Shown one piece after another: positions 8,697 to 17,185 of a stretch of 64,000 nt of DNA; position 1 is the first letter of the stretch; the number at the start of each line of letters is the position of its first letter. Under the pieces are notes generated by a model. The model was given only the letters and a program-made list of their open reading frames with translations. It was not told the origin of the DNA and did not search any database. The stretch is from Saliniradius amylolyticus (GTDB taxonomy: Bacteria; Pseudomonadota; Gammaproteobacteria; Enterobacterales; Alteromonadaceae), in contig NZ_CP029347.1 in NCBI RefSeq assembly GCF_003143555.1, positions 1,798,001 through 1,862,000 on the forward strand. Reading direction: 5' to 3'. A program made the position numbers and the translations under genes.

Positions 8697-11600
8697 ATGA
8701 ACCAATCCACCATGACCCTGTTCTGGATTCTGGCGGCCCTGTTATACATGGGTGCGCTGTTTTTGCTGGCCCGCTGGGGCGATCATCGTCAGTCCCTGGC
8801 CCACCGCCTGTCCCGTCATCCGGCTATCTATGCCTTGGGTCTTGGTATTTACTGTACATCCTGGACGTACTATGGCGCTGTGGGCTCGGCGGCCAAGGAG
8901 CAATGGCAGTTTCTGCCAATTTTGCTTGGCCCCATACTGCTGTTCGTGTTCGGTTTTCCGGTGCTGCGTAAAATGGTCGCGGTCAGTAAGCGCCAGAATA
9001 TCACCTCCATTGCCGATTTCCTGTCTTCCCGGTACGGCAAACGCCGCGATATCGCCGTTCTCGTCACCTTACTGATGACGTTTGCCACCCTGCCCTACAT
9101 TGCCTTACAACTAAAGGCTGTGGATACCAGCTTCAGTGTATTGGCAGGACTGGAAAGTGGTGATCAAGGCTATCTGAAAGCTTTGATCACCACCGCTATC
9201 ATGGCTGTGTTTGCGGTGTTTTTCGGTACCCGTCATAACGAGTTAACCCAGTACCGTTCAGGCCTGATGCTGGCGATCGGCTCCGAATCTCTGGTCAAGC
9301 TATTCGGCCTTTGCGTCGCCGCTGTATTTGCCGCACAGCTGCTTACCGAACCTCAATGGGAGCCACAACAAATGGAGCGCATCCAGCAAAACTGGCTGCA
9401 CTGGCAAGGTTCGACGTTCGAGTTTGTCGTCCAGACGCTCATGGCCGGGGCCGTCATCCTCTGTCTGCCACGTCAGTTTCAGGTCATGGTCGTGGACAAC
9501 CATAATCCGACACACCTGAATATGGCTCGCTGGTTATTTCCGCTCTATTTGCTGCTGACCATCTTCGCCATAATTCCCATTGCCATTGCCGGTGAGCTTA
9601 CCTTCGGTGGCAGCGTCGATCCGGATACCTATCTGATGCAACTGGCCGGCAGCCAAGGCTCTTATTTATTAAGTCTAATGGTCTTTACCGGCGGTATCTC
9701 TGCAGCCGGTGCCATGATCATCGTCTCCAGCCTGGCACTGAGCACCATGCTGACCAATGATGTGATTCTGCCATTACTCATGCGCAATAATCCCAAGCGC
9801 TGGCTCACACCGCATAAGTATTCCCGTGCCCTTTTGCCCCTGCGCCGGGCGGTCATCATCATTATTTTGTTGATGTCTTACGCCTATTACAGCATCTGGG
9901 GTAACCAGACCGCCTTGGCCAGCATGGGCCTGTTAGCCTTTTCTCTGGTGATTCAGGTCGTGCCCTTTATTTTGGGTGGTCTGTACTGGAAGCGGGCTCA
10001 TGCCAGCGGTGTCTTGGCAGGACTTGCCGTAGGACTGGCCGCGTGGGGCCTGTTTATTGGCTGGCCTCTGGTAGCGCTGGGCCAAAATCCAACCGGACAG
10101 GTGATTGCCGAGGGTACCGTCATTAGTCTGCTGGCCAGCACCTGTGCATATGTACTGTTTTCCTTTAGTGCCGGTCAACGCCTGCTGGACCGGGTTCAGG
10201 CCAGCGCCTTTGTCACTCCCTTTGAAAAGCCCGCCCAGGCTGGTCGTTTGCCCATATACAGTCAAACCCGCTTCGAGGATTTAAAGCAGTTATTGGAAAC
10301 CTTTTTAGGCAAGCCCCGCACCGACAGCCTGATACGCCATTACCAACGACAACAAGGCGTGACTCTCACTGCGGACAGTGCCCCGGATGACGATCTCATT
10401 CAATACTGTGAACGAGCCCTGACCAGTGTGCTCGGCAGCAGCTCAGCACGCACTCTTGTTGCGGTGCTGCTTAGCGGCCAGCGTATGGATGTAGAACAGG
10501 TCTTCAATGTTTTTGAAGACACCACTCAGGCACTGCAAAACCACCAGGCTATCCTGTTTAATTCGCTGGAAAACCTGTCTCAGGGAATCAGTGTGATCGA
10601 CAAAGAGCTCAGACTGGTGGCCTGGAATAAGGCCTACCTGGATCTATTTGACTATCCCAGCGACATGGTAGAGGTCGGCCAACCCATCGAAACCCTAATC
10701 CGTTTTAACGCCGAACGCGGCGAATGTGGCCCCGGCGACGTGCAACAGCACGTACAAAAAAGGCTCAATTACCTGCGTCAAGGCAGCCCGCAGCGTTTCG
10801 TTCGCCAGCGTCGTGACGGTCGGGTTATTGAGATCAACGGCAACCCTCTGCCTCAAGGTGGTTTTGTCACCAGTTTTAGCGACATCACCCGTCATGTCGA
10901 GCTACAGAAGGCGTTGGAGGACGCCAATATCGATCTTGAAGCACGTATTCGTGACCGGACTCAGGAGATATCCGCCATCAATGCCGAGCTGGAGCGGGCC
11001 CGCTTGCAGGCCGAACAGGCCAATGAATCCAAGAGCCGCTTCCTGGCTTTGGCAAGCCACGATATTCTGCAGCCCTTAAACGCCGCCAAACTGTATTTAT
11101 CAGCGGTGGATGATAATCAATTAAGCCCGGCCAATCAGAGCTCACTGGGCAAGCTCGGCGATGCTCTGCAAACCAGTGAACAGTTAATTTCCACCTTGCT
11201 GGAAATTGCTAAACTGGAGCAAGGCGCTCTTCAACCCAGTCTGTCTGAGGTTGCTCTAGGTCCCTTATTAAACCAACTGGAAGCGGCTTATCATCCGATG
11301 GCAGACCACAATGGCGTGCGGCTGACGGTCCGCTCCACTCCTGCTGTCGTTAAAAGCGATGCCACCTACTTAAGACGCATTCTGCAAAACCTGATTTCCA
11401 ACGCCATTAAGTACAGTCCGAATGGACGGGTACTGGTGGGCGCAAGGCGACGTGGCGAGCAGTGGCTGATTCAGGTTTGGGACAACGGCTTGGGTATCGC
11501 CCCCAGCGAACAGCGACAGGTTTTTGATGATTTTTATCGTGCCCACCGGGGGCAGATCCGCGGCGTTGGCCTGGGCTTGAGCGTGGTCCAGAAGATGAGC

Positions 11601-12107
11601 GATCAACTCGGCCACCCTGTCACACTGAATTCCGAGCTTGGCTCTGGCAGTTGTTTTAACGTTCTGGTGCCTGCAGCCTCTGGGCAACACCAACCAAGTG
11701 ACGCAGCTCCGATTACCAGCAGTGGCGACCTGAACGGTCTCAGGGTGCTCTTTGTGGATGATAACCCCACCAATCTGGATGCCCTGAAAGCTCTCCTGGA
11801 TAAGTGGCATTGCCATGGTCAGGGCTTTACCCGTTCGGAGGACGCCCTGTCCTACGCCGATAGTTATTCGGCGCCCGATGTATTGATCATGGATTATCAG
11901 TTAAACAACCCGACTGAAGATGGTCTGAGCCTGATAGCAACACTGCGTCAGCGGTGGCAGGCTGACATTCCGGCTTTACTGGTCACCGCGGCCAGAGAGG
12001 AAGACTTGCGTAAGCGCGCCCGGGAACAGGGCGTCGGCTTTTTAGGAAAACCCATTAAAGCGGGTGCTTTACGGGCTTGGTTGAGTCACCAACGACGAGC
12101 GGACTGA
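8697..12107 (+). CDS. crbS: Hybrid sensor kinase with transporter-like sensor domain (CrbS type)
   Basis: This is a 1136-residue inner-membrane hybrid histidine kinase. Residues 1 to about 500 form a sodium:solute-symporter-like membrane domain of about 13 helices (GTRHNELTQYRSGLMLAIGS is typical). A PAS domain follows at about 615-735 (SQGISVIDKELRLVAWNKAY), then a short coiled coil, and a dimerisation helix with the phosphorylated His at 788 in ALASHDILQPL. The ATPase domain has DNGLGI and GVGLGLSVV, and the C-terminal receiver has its phospho-acceptor at Asp1066 (LIMDYQL). This architecture matches CrbS of Vibrio and NahK/ErcS' of Pseudomonas. It is divergent from the symporter operon. Acetate-switch control is inferred from homology and context. 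Confidence 0.86.
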   Translation: MNQSTMTLFWILAALLYMGALFLLARWGDHRQSLAHRLSRHPAIYALGLGIYCTSWTYYGAVGSAAKEQWQFLPILLGPILLFVFGFPVLRKMVAVSKRQNITSIADFLSSRYGKRRDIAVLVTLLMTFATLPYIALQLKAVDTSFSVLAGLESGDQGYLKALITTAIMAVFAVFFGTRHNELTQYRSGLMLAIGSESLVKLFGLCVAAVFAAQLLTEPQWEPQQMERIQQNWLHWQGSTFEFVVQTLMAGAVILCLPRQFQVMVVDNHNPTHLNMARWLFPLYLLLTIFAIIPIAIAGELTFGGSVDPDTYLMQLAGSQGSYLLSLMVFTGGISAAGAMIIVSSLALSTMLTNDVILPLLMRNNPKRWLTPHKYSRALLPLRRAVIIIILLMSYAYYSIWGNQTALASMGLLAFSLVIQVVPFILGGLYWKRAHASGVLAGLAVGLAAWGLFIGWPLVALGQNPTGQVIAEGTVISLLASTCAYVLFSFSAGQRLLDRVQASAFVTPFEKPAQAGRLPIYSQTRFEDLKQLLETFLGKPRTDSLIRHYQRQQGVTLTADSAPDDDLIQYCERALTSVLGSSSARTLVAVLLSGQRMDVEQVFNVFEDTTQALQNHQAILFNSLENLSQGISVIDKELRLVAWNKAYLDLFDYPSDMVEVGQPIETLIRFNAERGECGPGDVQQHVQKRLNYLRQGSPQRFVRQRRDGRVIEINGNPLPQGGFVTSFSDITRHVELQKALEDANIDLEARIRDRTQEISAINAELERARLQAEQANESKSRFLALASHDILQPLNAAKLYLSAVDDNQLSPANQSSLGKLGDALQTSEQLISTLLEIAKLEQGALQPSLSEVALGPLLNQLEAAYHPMADHNGVRLTVRSTPAVVKSDATYLRRILQNLISNAIKYSPNGRVLVGARRRGEQWLIQVWDNGLGIAPSEQRQVFDDFYRAHRGQIRGVGLGLSVVQKMSDQLGHPVTLNSELGSGSCFNVLVPAASGQHQPSDAAPITSSGDLNGLRVLFVDDNPTNLDALKALLDKWHCHGQGFTRSEDALSYADSYSAPDVLIMDYQLNNPTEDGLSLIATLRQRWQADIPALLVTAAREEDLRKRAREQGVGFLGKPIKAGALRAWLSHQRRAD

Positions 12108-12281
12108 GCGGTGAGAAAAGTGTTGCCAACACTTCTCATGCAGGTAAAAAGCGAACGTATTGACAGTCGGTTCAATTAACGCCACCAAACCGCCAGCCAT
12201 CACGCTACCGGTCAGTAAGTAGGTAATAGTGAAGGCCACACTAAAGTGTACCAGAGCAAAACTGATTGTCTTGAACATCAA
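12069..12281 (-). CDS. Small DUF2061-family membrane protein
   Basis: This 70-residue protein has two hydrophobic stretches (about residues 4-23 and 27-45) and the DUF2061 pattern: an N-terminal FKTISFALVHF, a central TGSVMAGGLVALIEP, then NTFAFYLHEKCW. Members are small uncharacterised membrane proteins. Its last 13 codons overlap the 3' end of the convergent kinase gene by 39 bases, so transcription of either gene could interfere with the other. The C-terminal tail (HRSVRSSLVTQPSP) lies in the overlap and is not conserved in the family as I know it. An FNR-like site lies about 60 bases upstream. Confidence 0.7.
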   Translation of the reverse strand: MMFKTISFALVHFSVAFTITYLLTGSVMAGGLVALIEPTVNTFAFYLHEKCWQHFSHRSVRSSLVTQPSP

Positions 12282-12341
12282 GATCTCCCATTAATCCCAT
12301 TTCACAGGCCAAGTTTGGCGCATCCGCGATGATTTTTAAAA

Positions 12342-12355
12342 ATGATTAAAATCAA
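12342..12355. promoter_or_regulatory. FNR/CRP-like palindrome
   Basis: ATGATTAAAATCAA matches nine of the ten fixed positions of the FNR consensus TTGAT-N4-ATCAA. It is 61 bases upstream of the DUF2061 start and about 260 bases upstream of the receptor start. The rest of the interval 12282-12615 is AT-rich and carries no open frame I trust. One match of this kind can arise by chance in AT-rich DNA. Confidence 0.3.
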
Positions 12356-12615
12356 TCACCCTAAAGCACTGAAACGATTAAAGGCTTCCTCATGATCACA
12401 ACAGGTCATTTACAGTCATTCACTCTCGCTAACAGAGTTCACTTTTTCTTGAACAATCACGGCATTTACAGCCACTTTTCCGCAGTAAAGCATTATTTTT
12501 TTGTTGTTCTGCTGCTAAAATATCCAACTTAAAAAGACCGGTCAGCCGAAGACTCGCTCTCTTCCAACTGGTGACCGGGATGCACACATTTCAGGCACAT
12601 CAACTGGTACAGCAA

Positions 12616-14829
12616 ATGAAAACATTGAACAAAGCCTCACTGGCATTAAGCATACAAGCCGTGCTTTTTGCCTCAGCCGTCTCTGCGCAAAGTGAAGACG
12701 AGACCAAGATTGAACTGGAACAGATTACGGTGACCGCGCAGAAGCGCACCCAAAGCATTCAGGAAGTGCCCATTTCTATCGCCACCCTGAGTGGTGAAAA
12801 ATTTGAAAACATGTTCTCTGCCGGTGACGATGTGCTGGCACTGGCCAACCGGGTCCCCGGCCTCTACGCCGAGTCTTCCAACGGACGTATCGCGCCACGC
12901 TTTTACATTCGCGGTTTAGGCAATACCGACTTTGACCTGGCAGCCTCTCAGCCGGTGTCCATCGTGATGGATGAAGTGGTCAAGGAAAACGTTATTTTAA
13001 AAAGCTTCCCGCTGTTTGATGTCGAGCGAGTGGAGGTTATCCGTGGCCCTCAGGGCACCCTGTTTGGCCGTAACACTACCGCCGGCATTATTAAGTTCGA
13101 CACCCGTAAGCCTCGCGATGGCTTCGATGCCTTTGTCGAGACGGCTGTGGGCAGCTATGGCACCTTTAACCTGGAAGGTGCCGTCGGTAACAGCATTACC
13201 GATGAGTTGTCCTTTCGTCTTTCTGGTCTGTCCCAAAACCGCGAAGACTGGGTGGATAACGGCCTTACCGGCGAGCAAGATGCCCTGGGTGGATACCATG
13301 AAAACGCCGGCCGCTTGCAGTTTTTATACGATACTGGTGACTTTAACGCCCTGCTGAGCATGCATACTCGAGACCTAGAAGGCACCTCTACCCTGTTCCG
13401 CGCCAATATCGTTGACTCGGGCAGTACGGATCTGAACGAGAATTACGACCGCGATACCGTGTATTACGATCAGGGCGACAATAACCCTCAGGAATACGAA
13501 AACCACGGTGCCCAGCTGAGACTGGAAAAGTTCTTTGACACCGTCAGCCTGACCGCCATCAGCGCCTATGAAACCGCCGATGGCCGCAGTAAGGGTGATA
13601 TCGACGGCGGTAACGCGGGCATGGGACTAGGTGCCAGCAGCTTTCCTGCCGTTACCGAAGATCAGCTTAACGATCTGCGCCAGTTTACTCAGGAAGTGCG
13701 TATCGCCAGCCTGGGCAATCAGCAGCTGGACTGGCAGGTGGGCGCGTTTTTCTTCGATTCCTCCTTTGGTGTAACCACGGTAGATGGCTTTTTTGGCACC
13801 ACCACTGTTTATCACGACAACGAAACCTGGGCGGTGTTTGGGCAGTCGTCTTATCAGCTGAATGAGCGTTTGGAAGTGACCGGCGGCATTCGCTACACCC
13901 ACGATGAGAAGTCTTTCCGCGTCGGCGAGCAAAATGTGGATAGTTTTGCACTGAGCATCGGCGCCGCTGCCATTCAGGACTATGAAGACATCAACGTGGA
14001 TGACGGTCAGGTGAGCTGGGAGCTGGCCGCGAATTACGAGCTAAGCGACAACGCCAATCTGTTTTCCCGTATCGCCCAGGGCTTTCGGGCGCAAACCATT
14101 CAGGGCCGGGATGTGGCCTTTGAAAAAGCCGCCTCTGTGGCCGACGCCGAAACCATTGACTCCTTTGAAATTGGCATTAAATCGGACCTGATGGATCGTC
14201 GCCTGCGCCTGAACGCCGCACTGTTTTACTATGAGATCGACGACATCCAGCTTTCTGCCATCGGTGGTCAGACTCAGGGTAACCAGCTGATCAATGCCGA
14301 TAAGGGCGTGGGGCAGGGCTTTGAAGTGGATGTGGAATTCCTGGCAATGGATAACCTCTCGTTGACCGCAGGCTACAGCTTTACCGATACAGAACTGCAG
14401 GATCGCGGCTTAGAAATAGCCCCCTGCGGTTCTGGCATGTGTACCGTGCTCGACCCCATTGCTGACAGCGGTAATGCCCTCGTGAACGGCAACCCCTTCC
14501 CTCAGGCACCCGAGCAGGTATTTAACTTTACCGCCCGTTATACTCATGAGGTCGACAGCGGTGAACTTTTTGTTCTGACCGACTGGGCCTGGCAGGGTGA
14601 TACCAACCTGTTTATCTATGACGCAGTGGAGTTCAGTACCTCTGGTAACTTCGAAGGCGGCCTGCGTGTCGGCTACGAAAACTTCCGTCATGACTATAAG
14701 GTTTCTCTGTTCGGGCGCAATATTACGGACGAGGACAACGTAAAAGGCGCTATCGACTTTAACAACAATACTCTGTTTGTGAACGAGCCACGGGTTGTCG
14801 GCGTCGAGTTCCGCATGAACTTCTATTAA
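12616..14829 (+). CDS. TonB-dependent outer-membrane receptor
   Basis: This is an outer-membrane active-transport receptor energised by TonB. The start at 12616 is chosen because it gives a canonical signal peptide (MKTLNKASLALSIQAVLFAS, cut after AVSA) and 737 residues; GTG 12571 or ATG 12580 would add 12-15 residues, and none has a good ribosome site. A TonB-box-like segment (EQITVTAQKRTQSIQEVPIS) follows the signal. The plug carries VERVEVIRGPQGTLFGRNTTAG, and the barrel ends in an aromatic residue (FRMNFY), as outer-membrane barrels do. Sequence style is that of the large group of receptors of unassigned substrate in marine proteobacteria. No siderophore, vitamin or glycan gene is adjacent. 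Confidence 0.88.
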   Translation: MKTLNKASLALSIQAVLFASAVSAQSEDETKIELEQITVTAQKRTQSIQEVPISIATLSGEKFENMFSAGDDVLALANRVPGLYAESSNGRIAPRFYIRGLGNTDFDLAASQPVSIVMDEVVKENVILKSFPLFDVERVEVIRGPQGTLFGRNTTAGIIKFDTRKPRDGFDAFVETAVGSYGTFNLEGAVGNSITDELSFRLSGLSQNREDWVDNGLTGEQDALGGYHENAGRLQFLYDTGDFNALLSMHTRDLEGTSTLFRANIVDSGSTDLNENYDRDTVYYDQGDNNPQEYENHGAQLRLEKFFDTVSLTAISAYETADGRSKGDIDGGNAGMGLGASSFPAVTEDQLNDLRQFTQEVRIASLGNQQLDWQVGAFFFDSSFGVTTVDGFFGTTTVYHDNETWAVFGQSSYQLNERLEVTGGIRYTHDEKSFRVGEQNVDSFALSIGAAAIQDYEDINVDDGQVSWELAANYELSDNANLFSRIAQGFRAQTIQGRDVAFEKAASVADAETIDSFEIGIKSDLMDRRLRLNAALFYYEIDDIQLSAIGGQTQGNQLINADKGVGQGFEVDVEFLAMDNLSLTAGYSFTDTELQDRGLEIAPCGSGMCTVLDPIADSGNALVNGNPFPQAPEQVFNFTARYTHEVDSGELFVLTDWAWQGDTNLFIYDAVEFSTSGNFEGGLRVGYENFRHDYKVSLFGRNITDEDNVKGAIDFNNNTLFVNEPRVVGVEFRMNFY

Positions 14830-14836
14830 ACCAGTC

Positions 14837-14883
14837 CTGCCAGCCGGATACGGTTATTTCAGATAGCCAAGTCCGGCTGGCAG
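14837..14883 (+). terminator. Long stem-loop after the receptor gene
   Basis: CTGCCAGCCGGA and TCCGGCTGGCAG form a perfect 12-base stem around a 23-base loop, eight bases after the receptor stop. The following TGTTCTT is a poor T tract, so this is a weak terminator or a stabilising 3' structure. The interval on to 15037 has no gene I can support. Confidence 0.5.
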
Positions 14884-15037
14884 TGTTCTTCATCCTGCAA
14901 ATCAACACAGCCTGCATAGGTTCGCATAAGCAACAGAGGTCTTTTAAAACGCGCTGTCTGTTGATTCACACTTAAAAACCAGGCCAGTTTCCAATACGCA
15001 GTGTTCCTGAGAAGAAGCCCCTTGGTCGCAATTGACG

Positions 15038-17185
15038 TTACCGACCTACTCTGCATTGCTCGGCGTGGTCGTCGAGATCAGTTCTGGCCTCGGCTATCAA
15101 CGCTTTTAATGTCTGGGGCTGAGCGGCATGACTGACCGCACTGCCACACTGCAAAAGACACTCGCATCCGGATGAGTCCAGTGACTGATACAGCCGCCGC
15201 GCAATATTACTGACCGCCATGCTCCCCAAAGCCAACAGAACAAACTCTCCCCGACTCACCTGCCCCGCTAAATCCGAGCGGCGAGCATGGGTCAGCAACC
15301 ATTGACATACTTTTTGCTGACAGTCATCGTCAGACGTGTCTTCGCCAGTACTCACTCGGATAATCATTAAAGTAGCGTCCATTCCCCCTAGCTCTAGCAA
15401 ACCCAGGGTTTGCTCCGCCTGCGGATAAAAGGCTTCCCAGGAAGGTAGCGTGTTCCTCTCAGGCTCTTCCTGGCCGTACTCACTCAGCGCCGACTCCAGT
15501 CTGCGTCCCAGCAGACCCAGCATTTTGCGTTGCATCGCTGTCAGGGATTCTAACTCGGGCCGCCACAACAGCAGAGCCCCGACGACCATTCCCGCTTCCA
15601 GGCCTATAGGTAACCCCACCACCATACCAAAATGCTGACTCCCCAAACCCGAGTCCACTTCCTGACCAACAGAAAGCTCCATATTGGTTCCTGTGGTAAT
15701 CACGCGGCGGACGATAGAATCGTGGACGTTTTGAGGTACCAGGCTTTGTCCCAAGCTGACCACCACTTCAGCTTTGTTCGTGTTCAGAATGCAAAACTCG
15801 ACCGATTCGGCCTCAAATAACCGCTGTCCCAGATACAGAACTCGCTCCCATCGCATATCCCGTTGTTTATCCAACAACCCCAGTGCCCTGACGTAATCAT
15901 GGCGACGCTGCTCTACCTGCTTGAGCTGACGATGAAACCAATCCATCACCCCATCACCCGGCATGGGGCGAGCAATCAGGTATCCTTGCAATACATCACA
16001 ACCGATGTTGTGTAAAAAAGCGCTTGAATCCTCATCCTCTACCCCTTCGGCGACGAGATTTAACCCCAGGTTATGGGCTAAGTCTGTCATCGAACGCACT
16101 ATCGCCCGGGATTCCGGATTTGTGGTGATATCCTGTACGAAGGACTTATCAATTTTTAGCTCACTATAAGGCAGGCGCACCAACTGCTGCATAGAAGAGT
16201 ACCCTGTGCCGAAATCATCAATGGCCAGTTGAAACCCTTTCATCCTGAGACGGGTCAGTAGTTGCAAGGGGTCCCCCTTGTCCGGTATCGCGCAACTCTC
16301 AGTCAACTCAAATAAGATCTGACTGGTGGGAACGGCAAATTGCTCACACAGCTCTTGCAAGCGGTCAAACATATCCGCGTCTGCCAGGGACTCGACGGAT
16401 ATATTAATCGACAGGGTCAGATTCTGCGTCACACCGACATAGCGGCCATTCTCCTTAAGGTTTTTCAGGCTGCCCAAGAAGTCAGAAAACCAGGCAACAC
16501 CGTGTTCAAACAAGCGCAAAGTCATCTGACTGACCAGGCCTTCTTGCTCTGCAACGGGAATAAATGCATCGGGCTGGATCATACCTAGCGCTGGGTGAGA
16601 CCAACGTGCCAGGGCTTCGAAGCCTATTAATTCATGAGTCAAGGCATCCACTTTGGGCTGGTAGTAGTAACATAGCTGTCCTTGTTCTAAAGCATCCAAC
16701 AGGCTTTGAGCTGATAATTGAAATACCTGTTCATCTGGGGCCACGGCCGGACGCGCCGGTTGCTCCGGATGCTCAGAGGGAACCGGCTTCAATGGCGCCC
16801 GAAGCATCTCTTTTAGTTGCGCTGGAGAAAAAGGCTTATGCAAAACTCCTCTAACCGGCAAACCGTGCTCTGCGGCTGATCGCTTAGCCGCTTCTAACAC
16901 TCGCGTATCCACTCCGCTGGACAAAATAATAGCCGGACAGGTCTCTTGCTGTGCCAAAACCATTAATACTTCCATACCGTCCATGTCTGGCATAATAAGG
17001 TCCACCACCACCACATCCGGCTGCCAGTCATCCAGAGCGGAGAAAAAGTCCTTAGCGGTCTCACAATGACGGGCCTCCATGCCTGCAAAGCGTGCGGTTC
17101 TCTCTATGGTTTTCCCTGCCAGGTGATCGTCATCCAATACCACCAAGCGCCCTTTAATCTTTCCAGTCAGGCTCATCAGTGACAT
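15038..17185 (-). CDS. Response regulator with EAL phosphodiesterase, GAF-like and degenerate GGDEF regions
   Basis: This 715-residue cytoplasmic protein probably degrades cyclic-di-GMP. The start at 17185 is supported by AGGAGGGGG just upstream and lies within the kinase gene (32-base overlap). A receiver domain comes first, with phospho-acceptor Asp62 in VVVVDLIMPDMDG. The EAL domain follows (about 155-405) with an intact catalytic set: FEALARW (Glu190), NISVESL, ELTES, IDDFGTGYSSM, KIDKSF and EGVED. A GAF-like region (about 440-570) comes next, then a C-terminal stretch with VSRGEFVLLALGS, which looks like a decayed GGDEF site. This order, EAL before GGDEF, is unusual. It is probably phosphorylated through the adjacent kinase and HPt. 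Confidence 0.85.
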   Translation of the reverse strand: MSLMSLTGKIKGRLVVLDDDHLAGKTIERTARFAGMEARHCETAKDFFSALDDWQPDVVVVDLIMPDMDGMEVLMVLAQQETCPAIILSSGVDTRVLEAAKRSAAEHGLPVRGVLHKPFSPAQLKEMLRAPLKPVPSEHPEQPARPAVAPDEQVFQLSAQSLLDALEQGQLCYYYQPKVDALTHELIGFEALARWSHPALGMIQPDAFIPVAEQEGLVSQMTLRLFEHGVAWFSDFLGSLKNLKENGRYVGVTQNLTLSINISVESLADADMFDRLQELCEQFAVPTSQILFELTESCAIPDKGDPLQLLTRLRMKGFQLAIDDFGTGYSSMQQLVRLPYSELKIDKSFVQDITTNPESRAIVRSMTDLAHNLGLNLVAEGVEDEDSSAFLHNIGCDVLQGYLIARPMPGDGVMDWFHRQLKQVEQRRHDYVRALGLLDKQRDMRWERVLYLGQRLFEAESVEFCILNTNKAEVVVSLGQSLVPQNVHDSIVRRVITTGTNMELSVGQEVDSGLGSQHFGMVVGLPIGLEAGMVVGALLLWRPELESLTAMQRKMLGLLGRRLESALSEYGQEEPERNTLPSWEAFYPQAEQTLGLLELGGMDATLMIIRVSTGEDTSDDDCQQKVCQWLLTHARRSDLAGQVSRGEFVLLALGSMAVSNIARRLYQSLDSSGCECLLQCGSAVSHAAQPQTLKALIAEARTDLDDHAEQCRVGR

